Positions 36,353 to 44,520 of a stretch of 64,000 nt of DNA are shown here, piece by piece. The stretch is from Saccharophagus sp. K07 (GTDB lineage: Bacteria > Pseudomonadota > Gammaproteobacteria > Pseudomonadales > Cellvibrionaceae), in the NCBI RefSeq assembly GCF_014336955.1, contig NZ_QRAI01000006.1:62001-126000 (forward strand), in the 5' to 3' direction. Under the pieces are notes generated by a model. That model was not told where the DNA came from, searched no databases, and was given only the letters and a program-made list of their open reading frames with translations. Positions within the stretch are counted from its first letter, which is position 1, and each line of letters opens with the position of its first letter. The position numbers and the translations under genes were made by a program.

Positions 36353-36856
36353 ATGAAAAAAATCATGATCATCGGTTCAGCCGGTTCTGGCAAGTCGACT
36401 TTGGCGAAAAAGTTGGAGGCGAAAACCGGCATCGCGGCAACCCATCTGGATGCGCTTTATTGGAGACCTGGATGGGTGGCGACGGAGAGGGAGCATTGGC
36501 GAGCCATTCAAGAGGATTTGTGCCGTCAGGAATCCTGGATTCTCGATGGCAATTATGGCAGGACCCTCGATATCCGTTTAAAGCACAGTGACACCATTAT
36601 TTTTCTCGATATCAATCGATATGTGTGTCTGGCGAGAGTGGTGTGGCGGATTTGCAAATCCTATGGAAAGACGCGACCGGATATGCCGGCGGGGTGTCCA
36701 GAACAATTCGATTGGCAATTCTTCCGCTGGATTTTCGATTACCCCAAGAACAACAGACCAGAAATCCTGCAGAAGTTGAATGCGTTGTCCGCGGAGAAAA
36801 ACGTTATCGTTCTACGTTCCCCGCGCGAGGTGGCCAACTTTTTAAAAGGAATCTAA
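36353..36856 (+). CDS. P-loop adenylate-kinase-like protein (FlaR/topology-modulation family)
   Basis: 167 residues with Walker A GSAGSGKST at 8-16, then the LDALYWRPGW and WILDGNYGRTLDIRL patterns of the family often labelled DNA topology modulation protein FlaR. The real activity of this family is poorly known; a small-molecule kinase is more likely from the fold. The start codon directly follows the lepB-like stop, so the two are coupled. A large shared terminator follows. Confidence 0.8.
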   Translation: MKKIMIIGSAGSGKSTLAKKLEAKTGIAATHLDALYWRPGWVATEREHWRAIQEDLCRQESWILDGNYGRTLDIRLKHSDTIIFLDINRYVCLARVVWRICKSYGKTRPDMPAGCPEQFDWQFFRWIFDYPKNNRPEILQKLNALSAEKNVIVLRSPREVANFLKGI

Positions 36857-36886
36857 GGAACAACTTAAAAAGAATTAAGGCAGAGA

Positions 36887-36934
36887 TGCACCAACAAAAA
36901 AACCGCTCAGGTGAGCGGTTTTTTTGTTGGTGCA
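36887..36934. terminator. Perfect 23-bp palindromic bidirectional terminator
   Basis: Bases 36887-36909 and 36912-36934 are exact inverted copies around a two-base GG centre. Each arm carries a 7-base A or T tract, so both strands end a GC stem (CCGCTCA/TGAGCGG) with a T-run. It lies between the convergent P-loop gene (plus) and xylanase gene (minus) and should stop transcription from both sides. Confidence 0.95.
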
Positions 36935-36966
36935 GAGCGCCTATCACTAGGCGCTGTTATGGGTTC

Positions 36967-38520
36967 TTAGTTGTTCTTGATGTAATCCATCAACCAAGTC
37001 ATGGCAGGACGCGGTTGGCCATTGCGGATCAGACCGGTACCGTTACGCCATGTAGAACCGTAAATGTAGCCCCACAAGGTGATACCAACAACTTGTGGGT
37101 GCTCCCAGAAGATTGGGAAGTGCATCTTCATGTAGTTCAACTGAGTTTGATCGTCAGTCGCTTCGATATCGTACTCAGATACGTACATCGGCAGACCGGT
37201 TCTCTGATGGATCAAGTCCAGTTTGGCTTTGATTTCTGCCGCAGTCCAAACTTTCGGATCGTACAAGCTGTGCGCTTGCAAGCCGACAGCGTCTACATAA
37301 CCAGAACGAACAGCGGGAGCGATAAGATCAAGGATCGCATCGGTATCCCAAGTCATAAAGTTATAGTCGTTGTAGATCAGGATGGCATTCGGGCAGTGTT
37401 TGCGAGCCAGTTTGAAGGATTCCGTAATCCAATCATTACCGAACGCATTGCGCGCGAAGTTAGCCGGTGCGTGGTTCGGGTGAGCCTCATTGACCACGTC
37501 GATCATTGCAGTGTCTGGATAGCGGGTGCAGTAGTCGCGGATCCATTCTTCGATTTCTTCACGTTGTTCGGCTGCGCTCAGGTTGTGAATCCAGTTTGGT
37601 GCTTGCGCACCCCAGACGAAGGTGTGGGCCTTAACAGGAATATTGTTTTGACGCGCGTATTGGTAGATGCGGTCAACAGGGGCCCAGTTGTACTGGTCGC
37701 GAGTACCTTCCACGGATCCCCATTTACCTTCGTTTTCCGGGGTGATCTGGTTCCAGTACTGGATAAAGTCGGAGCGTACTTGACCGCCAGTCGTGATGTT
37801 ACCAACGAATTTTTTGGTTGGCGAAGGCGTCACTATAGTGGTGTCCAGCTGACCATCGTTGGAGTAAATGGCGAAGGCTGCCAGGGTTGGGTTTTCCACG
37901 CCTTTGATCATTTCGATGGTGACTTTCTTGTCGTTAACCTGGGCGTTTTCCACGGTGTAAGTGTAAGCGCCGTCATGGCCAACCAAGGAATACAGGTCGA
38001 TATCGCGCAATACGGTATTGCCTTCAACCGCTACGCTGAAGCTGCGCAAACCAGCGGAAGTTTGATAAATCTCGGCAAAAAACAGTTTGATGGTGTAACG
38101 GCCGTTAGCGGTGACGGGGATTTCATATTTGAATTCGCCGTAGCGTTCAGTTTGGAAAATAGTGCCGTCGGCAACCCCCGAAATAGGATCGGTAGTGGAA
38201 TTGGCTTGACCGCCCACTCCGTATTTATCAGCGATAAAGGTAATGCCTTCGAAGGTATTGTCCTTGGTTGAACCAACGTCAACGGCTACCACCAACGGCA
38301 TATTGATCGGAGAGCCGGAGCTTGAAGAGCTAGAGCTGCTGCTGGAAGAACTGGAGCTTGAGCTACTGGAGGAACTGGAGCTGCTTGAAGAGCTGGAGCT
38401 TGATGAGCTGGAACTGCTTGAACTTGAGCTGCTGGGCTGGGGCGTACCACCACCGCACCCTGCTAGCAAGCTCGCACATACGACGAACGTGAGCGACGTG
38501 GTCGAGATGAGTGACTTCAT
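36967..38520 (-). CDS. GH10 endo-xylanase lipoprotein with malectin-like module
   Basis: 517 residues: lipoprotein signal with LLAGC (Cys22), serine linker (about 30-68), a malectin/CBM57-like module (about 72-210; VDVGSTKDNTFEGITFIADK, GRYTIKLFFAEI) and a GH10 catalytic domain (about 215-517). The acid/base Glu is in DVVNEAHPNH and the nucleophile Glu in MYVSEYDIEA; HTFVWGAQAPNW is another GH10 hallmark. It should hydrolyse beta-1,4-xylan at the cell surface. The ATG at 38520 has AGAGGAAA upstream; an in-frame extension to 38661 lacks a lipoprotein signal at its start. It faces against the flagellar genes. Confidence 0.95.
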   Translation of the reverse strand: MKSLISTTSLTFVVCASLLAGCGGGTPQPSSSSSSSSSSSSSSSSSSSSSSSSSSSSSSSSSSSSSSSGSPINMPLVVAVDVGSTKDNTFEGITFIADKYGVGGQANSTTDPISGVADGTIFQTERYGEFKYEIPVTANGRYTIKLFFAEIYQTSAGLRSFSVAVEGNTVLRDIDLYSLVGHDGAYTYTVENAQVNDKKVTIEMIKGVENPTLAAFAIYSNDGQLDTTIVTPSPTKKFVGNITTGGQVRSDFIQYWNQITPENEGKWGSVEGTRDQYNWAPVDRIYQYARQNNIPVKAHTFVWGAQAPNWIHNLSAAEQREEIEEWIRDYCTRYPDTAMIDVVNEAHPNHAPANFARNAFGNDWITESFKLARKHCPNAILIYNDYNFMTWDTDAILDLIAPAVRSGYVDAVGLQAHSLYDPKVWTAAEIKAKLDLIHQRTGLPMYVSEYDIEATDDQTQLNYMKMHFPIFWEHPQVVGITLWGYIYGSTWRNGTGLIRNGQPRPAMTWLMDYIKNN

Positions 38521-38909
38521 GTGACGTTTCCTCTGACACCTGATGTAATTTTTATGTAATTGGGATTCACCAGTCACAATTTGCGGCTGCATACCTCGGC
38601 GCAGTTGCAATACCACAGTGAGCACTGGCGGAATGGAGTTCCGCCAGAGTGAATTCATCATATGATTTCATAATACGAAAGCCGGTTCTGTGACCTGTCT
38701 TTCAACATAGGTGTGAAGTGCCCTCAATAACTACAGTGGTTTACAAAAGGACAAGTTGACGCTCGCCGTGCCAAGTTAACTCAAAACCATGAAGGGCGGT
38801 TCACAATGGTCGATAATCCCCCAAATCTGCGTGGAGTGCTATGCAACGCCTTGCTGTTGTGTTGAACCTGTGACGCGATTCTGCGTGCTTCTGAGAATAG
38901 GTATTAAAA
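38521..38909. other. Divergent intergenic region, xylanase and TRIC-like gene
   Basis: No gene seen. It must hold promoters for both flanking genes. The only clear structure is an inverted repeat, CTGGCGGAA (38625-38633) with TTCCGCCAG (38639-38647) around TGGAG, 105 bases before the xylanase start. It could be an operator for the xylanase gene or a leader hairpin. Confidence 0.5.
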
Positions 38910-39512
38910 ATGGTCCTTTATTATCTGGATTTGGCTGGCGTAGCAGTGTTCGCTGCAACTGGGGTATTGGCGACACGCGATCGCAATCTGGATTTTTTCG
39001 GTGTATTGATGGTGGCGACTTTTACCGCCATTGGCGGTGGGACGCTACGCGATTTGCTGCTGAACCGTCACCCGATTTTTTGGATTGTGGATCAAGGGTA
39101 TTTGCTGACGATTCTGGCGGCGGTTGTGGTGATGGTGATTTATCTGGCGCGCCGTCCTCCGCCGGGAGCGCTGATGCTGATTGCGGATGCGTTTGGTCTC
39201 GGGTTTTTTGCCATGTCCGGTGCCAAGTTGACGCTGGACGCAGGGCACTCGTCATTGATTGTGGTGCTCATGGGCGTAATGACGGGGGTGATGGGTGGTA
39301 TTTTGCGTGATGTCATTACCGCCCGAGTGCCACTTATTCTGCAAAAAGAGGTGTACGCAACTGCGGCCATTGTCGGCATTTTGGTTTATTTGGTGTTGCG
39401 TCAGTTTATTCCGGGGATGGCTGCCTTTTGGGCTGGCGCATTTACCGTAATTGGTTTGAGGTTGATGGCCATAAAATGGGGATTGAATTTACCGGCTATC
39501 CCTACTCGTTAG
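38910..39512 (+). CDS. TRIC-type (UPF0126/YadS) membrane protein
   Basis: 200 residues with about seven membrane helices in two similar halves. Each half carries the family motif (GGGTLRD near residue 43 and GGILRD near 130). The family are small trimeric cation channels related to animal TRIC proteins; the physiological role in bacteria is unclear, with glycine-related uptake proposed for some. Separate from the flagellar genes in function. Probably monocistronic or joined to the DUF4256 gene 43 bases downstream. Confidence 0.88.
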   Translation: MVLYYLDLAGVAVFAATGVLATRDRNLDFFGVLMVATFTAIGGGTLRDLLLNRHPIFWIVDQGYLLTILAAVVVMVIYLARRPPPGALMLIADAFGLGFFAMSGAKLTLDAGHSSLIVVLMGVMTGVMGGILRDVITARVPLILQKEVYATAAIVGILVYLVLRQFIPGMAAFWAGAFTVIGLRLMAIKWGLNLPAIPTR

Positions 39513-39555
39513 GCCACCAGCGAAAATCACTCAGAGGAAAAATAAGGATCCTGAT

Positions 39556-40098
39556 ATGAGCAAGCAGCAGGATGACATCATCCAGATTTTGCAAACACGC
39601 TTCGAAAAAAACAGGCAGCGTCACGACAATATCAAATGGGCAGACGTGCAAGCCAAACTGCAGGCGAATCCTGCCAAGCTTAAAATTTTGGCAGAGATGG
39701 AAAACACCTGCGGCGAGCCGGATGTTATAGGTTTTGAGCAAAACACTGGTGAATATCTTTTTGCGGATTGTTCAGCGGAAAGTCCTAAAGGTCGGCGCAG
39801 TCTGTGTTATGACCGGGAAGCGCAGGAGTCGCGCAAAGAAAACGCGCCGAATGGCAATGCGGTCGATATGGCTGCGACCATAGGTATTGAATTATTGACC
39901 GAGGCTCAATATCGCCATTTGCAAACGCTGGGAAAATTCGATGAGAAAACGTCGAGTTGGATAAAAACACCGGAAAACATTCGCAAACTCGGTGGCGCAC
40001 TGTTTTGCGACCGGCGTTATAACACGGTATTTGTGTATCACAACGGCGCTCAGTCTTATTATGCAGCGCGGGGTTTTCGCGGGCTGTTACGGGTATAA
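39556..40098 (+). CDS. DUF4256 family protein
   Basis: 180 residues, soluble. It matches the DUF4256 pattern along its whole length (EPDVIGFEQNTGEYLFADCS, AESPKGRRSLCYDREAQESR, LGGALFCDRRYNTVFVYHNG). No function is known for the family and no catalytic motif is evident. It lies 43 bases after the TRIC-like gene; a REP-like palindrome follows. Confidence 0.88.
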   Translation: MSKQQDDIIQILQTRFEKNRQRHDNIKWADVQAKLQANPAKLKILAEMENTCGEPDVIGFEQNTGEYLFADCSAESPKGRRSLCYDREAQESRKENAPNGNAVDMAATIGIELLTEAQYRHLQTLGKFDEKTSSWIKTPENIRKLGGALFCDRRYNTVFVYHNGAQSYYAARGFRGLLRV

Positions 40099-40112
40099 AA
40101 GGGGTGCGGGTA

Positions 40113-40133
40113 CCCTCTCCCAGTGGGAGAGGG
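40113..40133. repeat. REP-like palindrome
   Basis: CCCTCTCCC (40113-40121) and GGGAGAGGG (40125-40133) flank AGT. Elements with this CCCTCTCCC/GGGAGAGGG core are frequent in intergenic DNA of many gammaproteobacteria. Between convergent genes it may protect or end transcripts. No T-tract follows. Confidence 0.65.
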
Positions 40134-40182
40134 CGTTGCAGGCCCGCTCTCTGAATAATAAGGCGGCCGCAAGTTTAACAAT

Positions 40183-41493
40183 TTATTCCGTCGGAGGTGT
40201 GTATTCCCAGCGGATATTATTCAGGTTGATCTCCAGTCCTTCGCGGGTGGGACCATTGAATTGCAGAACGAGAGGATTGACCACTCGATGCAATTGCAAG
40301 CCATTTTCCGCCAGAGTGCGAACCGGGATTCGATGGGTTTGCCATATGCCTTCCACTGGACGTCCCAAGCTATAACGGGGAATTGCGCGGCAAGGCCAGC
40401 CGCAGAAGCTATTTACGGTAAATTCTCCCGGATTACCACCATAGTTGACTACGCGCAAGTCGAAGACGATTTCGCCATAAAAATAATTCGTCATATCGCT
40501 TTGCAGGTTGGTATAAACCCAGAATTCCGCCGCTGGCCCGTCTTCGAAAAACAGGGCATCAATATAACGGCTGCCAGCTTCTGTCTGTTCAGACAAAATG
40601 GAAGAGCCTGCTACGCCGTATCCCGAATTATCTGCAAGACCGTTTTGGTAATAAATTGTCTGCAGGCGGGTTTTGGGTGCTTCTGGCAATTCAATATTGG
40701 ACGTATAGGTTTTTTTCAGTTCAATATTATCCAGTTGTATGACGTATTGTCCGTGCTGCCATCCCCAGGTGGGTTTGAAAACAAACAAGTTGGTGACCTT
40801 GGTAATATCCAGGCCGGTTTCGATCAGTGCCTGTATGGAAATTTCATAGGATTGCCATTCTCCCAATTCTGCCGGGTCCGCCAGCCAAAACTCTTCTGAC
40901 GTACAGGGATAGCCACATTCCATTTTGAAGTCCAACATATCGGCATTTGCGCCTTGTTGCAGAATTCGCATATCAAAAGCAACGGCTCCATTGGCAAAAG
41001 CGCTCAGATCCATCGCAATGGTCTCATCTGTGCCCGCAGTAATACCAAACCAGCCGTTGTCGCCAGCGAGATCATCCGGATCGTTGCCATTGAATGTGAC
41101 TTCAAGGACGTTGCCTCTGCTGGGGACTTCCACCAATTCCCACTGCACATGGCTGGGCTGGGAGCCGTCAAAGTGGTAACCGCCTGTATTGGACTCAAGC
41201 CATTCGAACGCTGCCAAATGTCCGCGTCCTTCCACTATTGCGTCATCAAACAAAACACAGCCGGATTCCGGACAATCCAAAACGGCAATGCCACTCGATG
41301 AACTGCTCGAGCTGGAAGAAGAGCTCGAACTGGAAGAGGATGAGTTTGAACTGGAAGAAGACGAGTTCGAGCTGGATGATGAAGATGAACTGGACGACGA
41401 GGAGCTGGAGGAAGACGTCGAATCTATCTCGTTACATCCTGCGAGCAACGTCAAAGCAAGACCAGCGAGGCAGGTGGAAAAGGTTTTTTGCAT
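40183..41493 (-). CDS. Poly-Ser-linked lipoprotein with two ExoP-type galactose-binding-like domains
   Basis: 436 residues: lipoprotein signal (LLAGC, Cys20), serine linker (about 25-68) and two related beta domains (about 72-255 and 262-435). They share elements such as FKMECGYPCTSEEFW with FCGWPCRAIPRYSLG and the closing pattern IQLDNIELKK with INLNNIRWEY, so they look like a tandem duplication. This resembles the C-terminal galactose-binding-like domain of ExoP-type glucanases. No catalytic residues are seen, so it is probably a surface sugar-binding protein. Transcribed against the flagellar genes. Confidence 0.82.
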   Translation of the reverse strand: MQKTFSTCLAGLALTLLAGCNEIDSTSSSSSSSSSSSSSSSSNSSSSSSNSSSSSSSSSSSSSSSSSGIAVLDCPESGCVLFDDAIVEGRGHLAAFEWLESNTGGYHFDGSQPSHVQWELVEVPSRGNVLEVTFNGNDPDDLAGDNGWFGITAGTDETIAMDLSAFANGAVAFDMRILQQGANADMLDFKMECGYPCTSEEFWLADPAELGEWQSYEISIQALIETGLDITKVTNLFVFKPTWGWQHGQYVIQLDNIELKKTYTSNIELPEAPKTRLQTIYYQNGLADNSGYGVAGSSILSEQTEAGSRYIDALFFEDGPAAEFWVYTNLQSDMTNYFYGEIVFDLRVVNYGGNPGEFTVNSFCGWPCRAIPRYSLGRPVEGIWQTHRIPVRTLAENGLQLHRVVNPLVLQFNGPTREGLEINLNNIRWEYTPPTE

Positions 41494-41705
41494 AAATAAA
41501 GTCCTGTATTAAATGCAGAATTGTTTGCGTGGCGAGTGCCGACGGGTATGAGACATATCAAAGCGGCGACACCTCCAAAAATTTTTTACAAATCAAAATA
41601 TATTTTCCTGTTTTCTCTTTCCCCGCCTGGTGGATAATCCCCGAGGTTTTTGCAACCTCTCATTAATACAATCCCTCATTTATCCAATCCTTCGGGAGAT
41701 AACTT

Positions 41706-42107
41706 ATGTATCGCGGAAGCTGTTTATGTGGCGCTGTGACTTTTCAGGTGGAAGGGGAGTTGGGCGACGCCTATTTTTGTCATTGCGAGCGCTGCCGTAA
41801 GGCGAGCGGTTCGGCGTTTGCTTCGAATGCCAAAATTGTCCCGGAGCAATTTACCTTGCTGACCGGGCAGGATGTTTTGAAAAGCTATTTCAACCCAGCC
41901 TCTGGGCTGACCCGCAAATTTTGCGGCGTGTGCGGCTCTCCCATCATCAGTGAGCGGACAGAGCCGCGCATGTTGACGGTTCGTTTGGGAACGCTGGATA
42001 CCCCCGTCGGCAAACGCCCGCGCGGACATATATTTGTGGCGTCCAAGGCTGATTGGGATGTCATCACCGATGACCTGCCGCAATATGCGGAGCGGCCGAC
42101 CGCTTAA
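41706..42107 (+). CDS. GFA-family zinc protein
   Basis: 133 residues with the zinc ligands of the glutathione-dependent formaldehyde-activating (GFA/Mss4-like) fold: GSCLCGAVTF, CHCERCRKASG and FCGVCGSPI. The founding member was reported to speed formaldehyde addition to glutathione, but many members have no proven activity. It lies 7 kb from frmA-fghA in the same inserted segment. A small hairpin (GAGGTT/AACCTC, 41643-41659) lies upstream. Last gene before flhA. Confidence 0.88.
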   Translation: MYRGSCLCGAVTFQVEGELGDAYFCHCERCRKASGSAFASNAKIVPEQFTLLTGQDVLKSYFNPASGLTRKFCGVCGSPIISERTEPRMLTVRLGTLDTPVGKRPRGHIFVASKADWDVITDDLPQYAERPTA

Positions 42108-42185
42108 AGTTTTACCTTCTAAGATCATTCATTTTTCCCTGGCCAATCAACGCAAAAACTCTTTTGTTTCAGCGATTGGAAATGC

Positions 42186-42201
42186 GGGAACGCTTTTTGC
42201 C
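42186..42201 (+). promoter_or_regulatory. Possible sigma-54 promoter of flhA
   Basis: GGGAAC-GCTTT-TTGCC keeps GG and GC at the right spacing and has a good -12 box, but differs from the -24 box at two positions. It lies 77 bases before the flhA ATG. A promoter is needed here because the insertion separates flhA from flhB and its operon. Confidence 0.5.
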
Positions 42202-42262
42202 ATAGCCTCCGAAGCGGGGCTTTTTTCAGCCTGCGCAGTCAAAAAACCGTCGTGGGAAGGCT

Positions 42263-44485
42263 ATGGCAGTTACCTTATTCGAACACTTAAAGTCGGTTCC
42301 GGGTTCCATGACCCGCGAGTCCTCTCTACGTAGCGCCAGGAAGTTATGGCACGGCAATCTGTCGATCCCCATACTCCTGTTGATGCTGCTCGGCATGATG
42401 ATTTTGCCGTTGCCGCCGTTCCTGCTCGACGCTTTTTTCTCCTTCAATATTGCGCTGTCCATTGTGGTTTTGCTGGTGAGTGTCTACACCATGCGGCCGC
42501 TGGATTTTGCCGTTTTCCCGACCATTCTGTTGGTGTCGACCTTATTTCGTCTCGCTTTGAACGTCGCCTCCACCCGCGTGGTGTTGCTGGAAGGGCATGA
42601 AGGGTCCGACGCCGCTGGTAAAGTGATTCAAGCGTTCGGCGAAGTGGTAATCGGCGGTAACTACACCGTTGGTATAGTGGTGTTCATCATTTTGATGATC
42701 ATCAACTTCGTCGTGGTGACCAAGGGTGCTGGCCGGATTTCCGAGGTGAGTGCGCGGTTTACCTTGGATGCCATGCCCGGTAAACAAATGGCGATCGACG
42801 CCGATTTGAACGCGGGCATCATCGATCAAGAGCAGGCGAAAAAACGCCGTGCGGAAGTGGCGTCCGAAGCGGACTTCTACGGCGCTATGGACGGTGCGAG
42901 CAAATTCGTACGCGGCGATGCCGTCGCCGGTATTTTGATTCTGTTTATCAACATTATCGGCGGCCTTGCCGTCGGTATGATGCAGCACGACCTGACCTTC
43001 AAAGACGCCTCGCAAATCTACGTATTGCTCACCATTGGTGACGGTCTGGTCGGGCAGATTCCTTCATTGTTGCTGTCCACCGCATCCGCAATTCTGGTGA
43101 CCCGCGCCAACAGTTCCGAGGATATGAACCAGCAAGTGATCGGGCAGATGTTCAACTCCCCGCGCGCACTGGCCGTAACGGCTCTGATCCTGTTCATCAT
43201 GGGCATTATTCCCGGTATGCCGCATCTGGCGTTTTTAGGTTTTGCGGCTTTGTGTGGCGGGCTTGCCTATTACATTCACTTCCGCAAAAACGTGGCGGAA
43301 GTGGTGGAGGAGGCGCCCAAGCTTCGTACTATCACACCAGCTGCTGCAGGAGCGACTGGCGGCGGATTTGCGTCACCGCCACCGGCGCTGGAAAACAAAT
43401 CCGATCGCACGCAGGAACCGGCAGAAGTGTCCTGGGATGATGTGACGCCCGTGGATGTTCTCGGTCTGGAAGTGGGTTATCGCCTGATTCCGTTGGTGGA
43501 TCGCAACCAACGCGGCGAATTGCTCGGCCGCATCAAAGGTGTACGCAAAAAACTTTCCCAGGATATTGGCTTTCTGGTTCCTCCCGTCCACATTCGCGAC
43601 AACCTCGATTTATTGCCCAATGCCTATCGCGTGACTTTGATGGGCGTTGCTTTGGGCGAGGGCGAGGTATTTCCTGACAAATTTTTGGCGATCAATCCCG
43701 GTCAGGTGTTTGGCAGTTTGCAAGGCACCAAAACCAAAGATCCGGCATTTGGCCTCGACGCTGTATGGATCGATGAAAGTCAAAAAGATAACGCGCAGAC
43801 CCTGGGATATACGGTGGTGGATGCGGCTACTGTGGTGGCGACCCATCTCAACCAAATCGTGCAGCAACACACCCATGAATTGCTCGGTCACGAAGAAGTG
43901 CAGAAGTGGCTGGATTTGCTGGGAGAAAAATCGCCCAAGCTGGTGGAAGAACTGGTGCCCAACACCATCACCATTAATATCTTGCTGAAAGTGCTGCAAA
44001 ACCTGTTGCGCGAGCAGGTGCCGATCCGCGATATGCGCACGATTGCTGAAGCGCTCGCGTCGCACGGCGATAAAAACCAGGACACCAATACGCTCACCAG
44101 TCATGCGCGCGTCGCACTTGCTCGGCAGATCGTGCAGAACATTGTCGGAGCTGACCCCAATATTCCCGTAATTACCCTTGATCCAACGCTGGAACAGTTG
44201 TTGCTACAGTCGGTTCAGCAAGCACAAAAAATTGGCGCAGATAGCACGAGCTTCATAGAACCGCGGCTCGCAGAGAAATTAAATATCGCGTTAATTGATG
44301 CAGCGCGCAGACAGGAAGCAGCAGGAAAACCCATGGTATTACTGGTCGCTGCACCACTGCGAATGACGATGGTTCGACTTGCGCGCTTCAATCTGCCGGA
44401 TCTGCATGTACTCGGATACAACGAAATTCCGGATAACAAGCAGATCACCGTTGAAGCGACTGTCGGAGCCGATCTGACGAAATAA
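42263..44485 (+). CDS. flhA: Flagellar export gate protein FlhA
   Basis: 740 residues. An extended cytoplasmic start (about 35 residues) precedes about eight membrane helices with the FHIPEP-region pattern (DAMPGKQMAIDADLNAG, LLLSTASAILVTRA), then a linker (about 350-390) and the cytoplasmic nonamer-forming domain (LGLEVGYRLIPLVD, VPIRDMRTIAEALA). It is the proton-driven export motor and docking ring. About 30-40 residues longer than most homologues, from the N-terminus and the linker. An internal ATG at 42308 is an alternative start. Confidence 0.96.
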   Translation: MAVTLFEHLKSVPGSMTRESSLRSARKLWHGNLSIPILLLMLLGMMILPLPPFLLDAFFSFNIALSIVVLLVSVYTMRPLDFAVFPTILLVSTLFRLALNVASTRVVLLEGHEGSDAAGKVIQAFGEVVIGGNYTVGIVVFIILMIINFVVVTKGAGRISEVSARFTLDAMPGKQMAIDADLNAGIIDQEQAKKRRAEVASEADFYGAMDGASKFVRGDAVAGILILFINIIGGLAVGMMQHDLTFKDASQIYVLLTIGDGLVGQIPSLLLSTASAILVTRANSSEDMNQQVIGQMFNSPRALAVTALILFIMGIIPGMPHLAFLGFAALCGGLAYYIHFRKNVAEVVEEAPKLRTITPAAAGATGGGFASPPPALENKSDRTQEPAEVSWDDVTPVDVLGLEVGYRLIPLVDRNQRGELLGRIKGVRKKLSQDIGFLVPPVHIRDNLDLLPNAYRVTLMGVALGEGEVFPDKFLAINPGQVFGSLQGTKTKDPAFGLDAVWIDESQKDNAQTLGYTVVDAATVVATHLNQIVQQHTHELLGHEEVQKWLDLLGEKSPKLVEELVPNTITINILLKVLQNLLREQVPIRDMRTIAEALASHGDKNQDTNTLTSHARVALARQIVQNIVGADPNIPVITLDPTLEQLLLQSVQQAQKIGADSTSFIEPRLAEKLNIALIDAARRQEAAGKPMVLLVAAPLRMTMVRLARFNLPDLHVLGYNEIPDNKQITVEATVGADLTK

Positions 44486-44520
44486 ATCATTCTTGATGGC
44501 ATTCATGCCGGGAGAAAAAA

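Noticed and set aside
36625-38271. 548-codon plus-strand ORF opposite the xylanase gene
   Set aside because: The minus frame carries a complete lipoprotein, malectin-like and GH10 protein; the plus frame matches no family and starts inside the P-loop gene.
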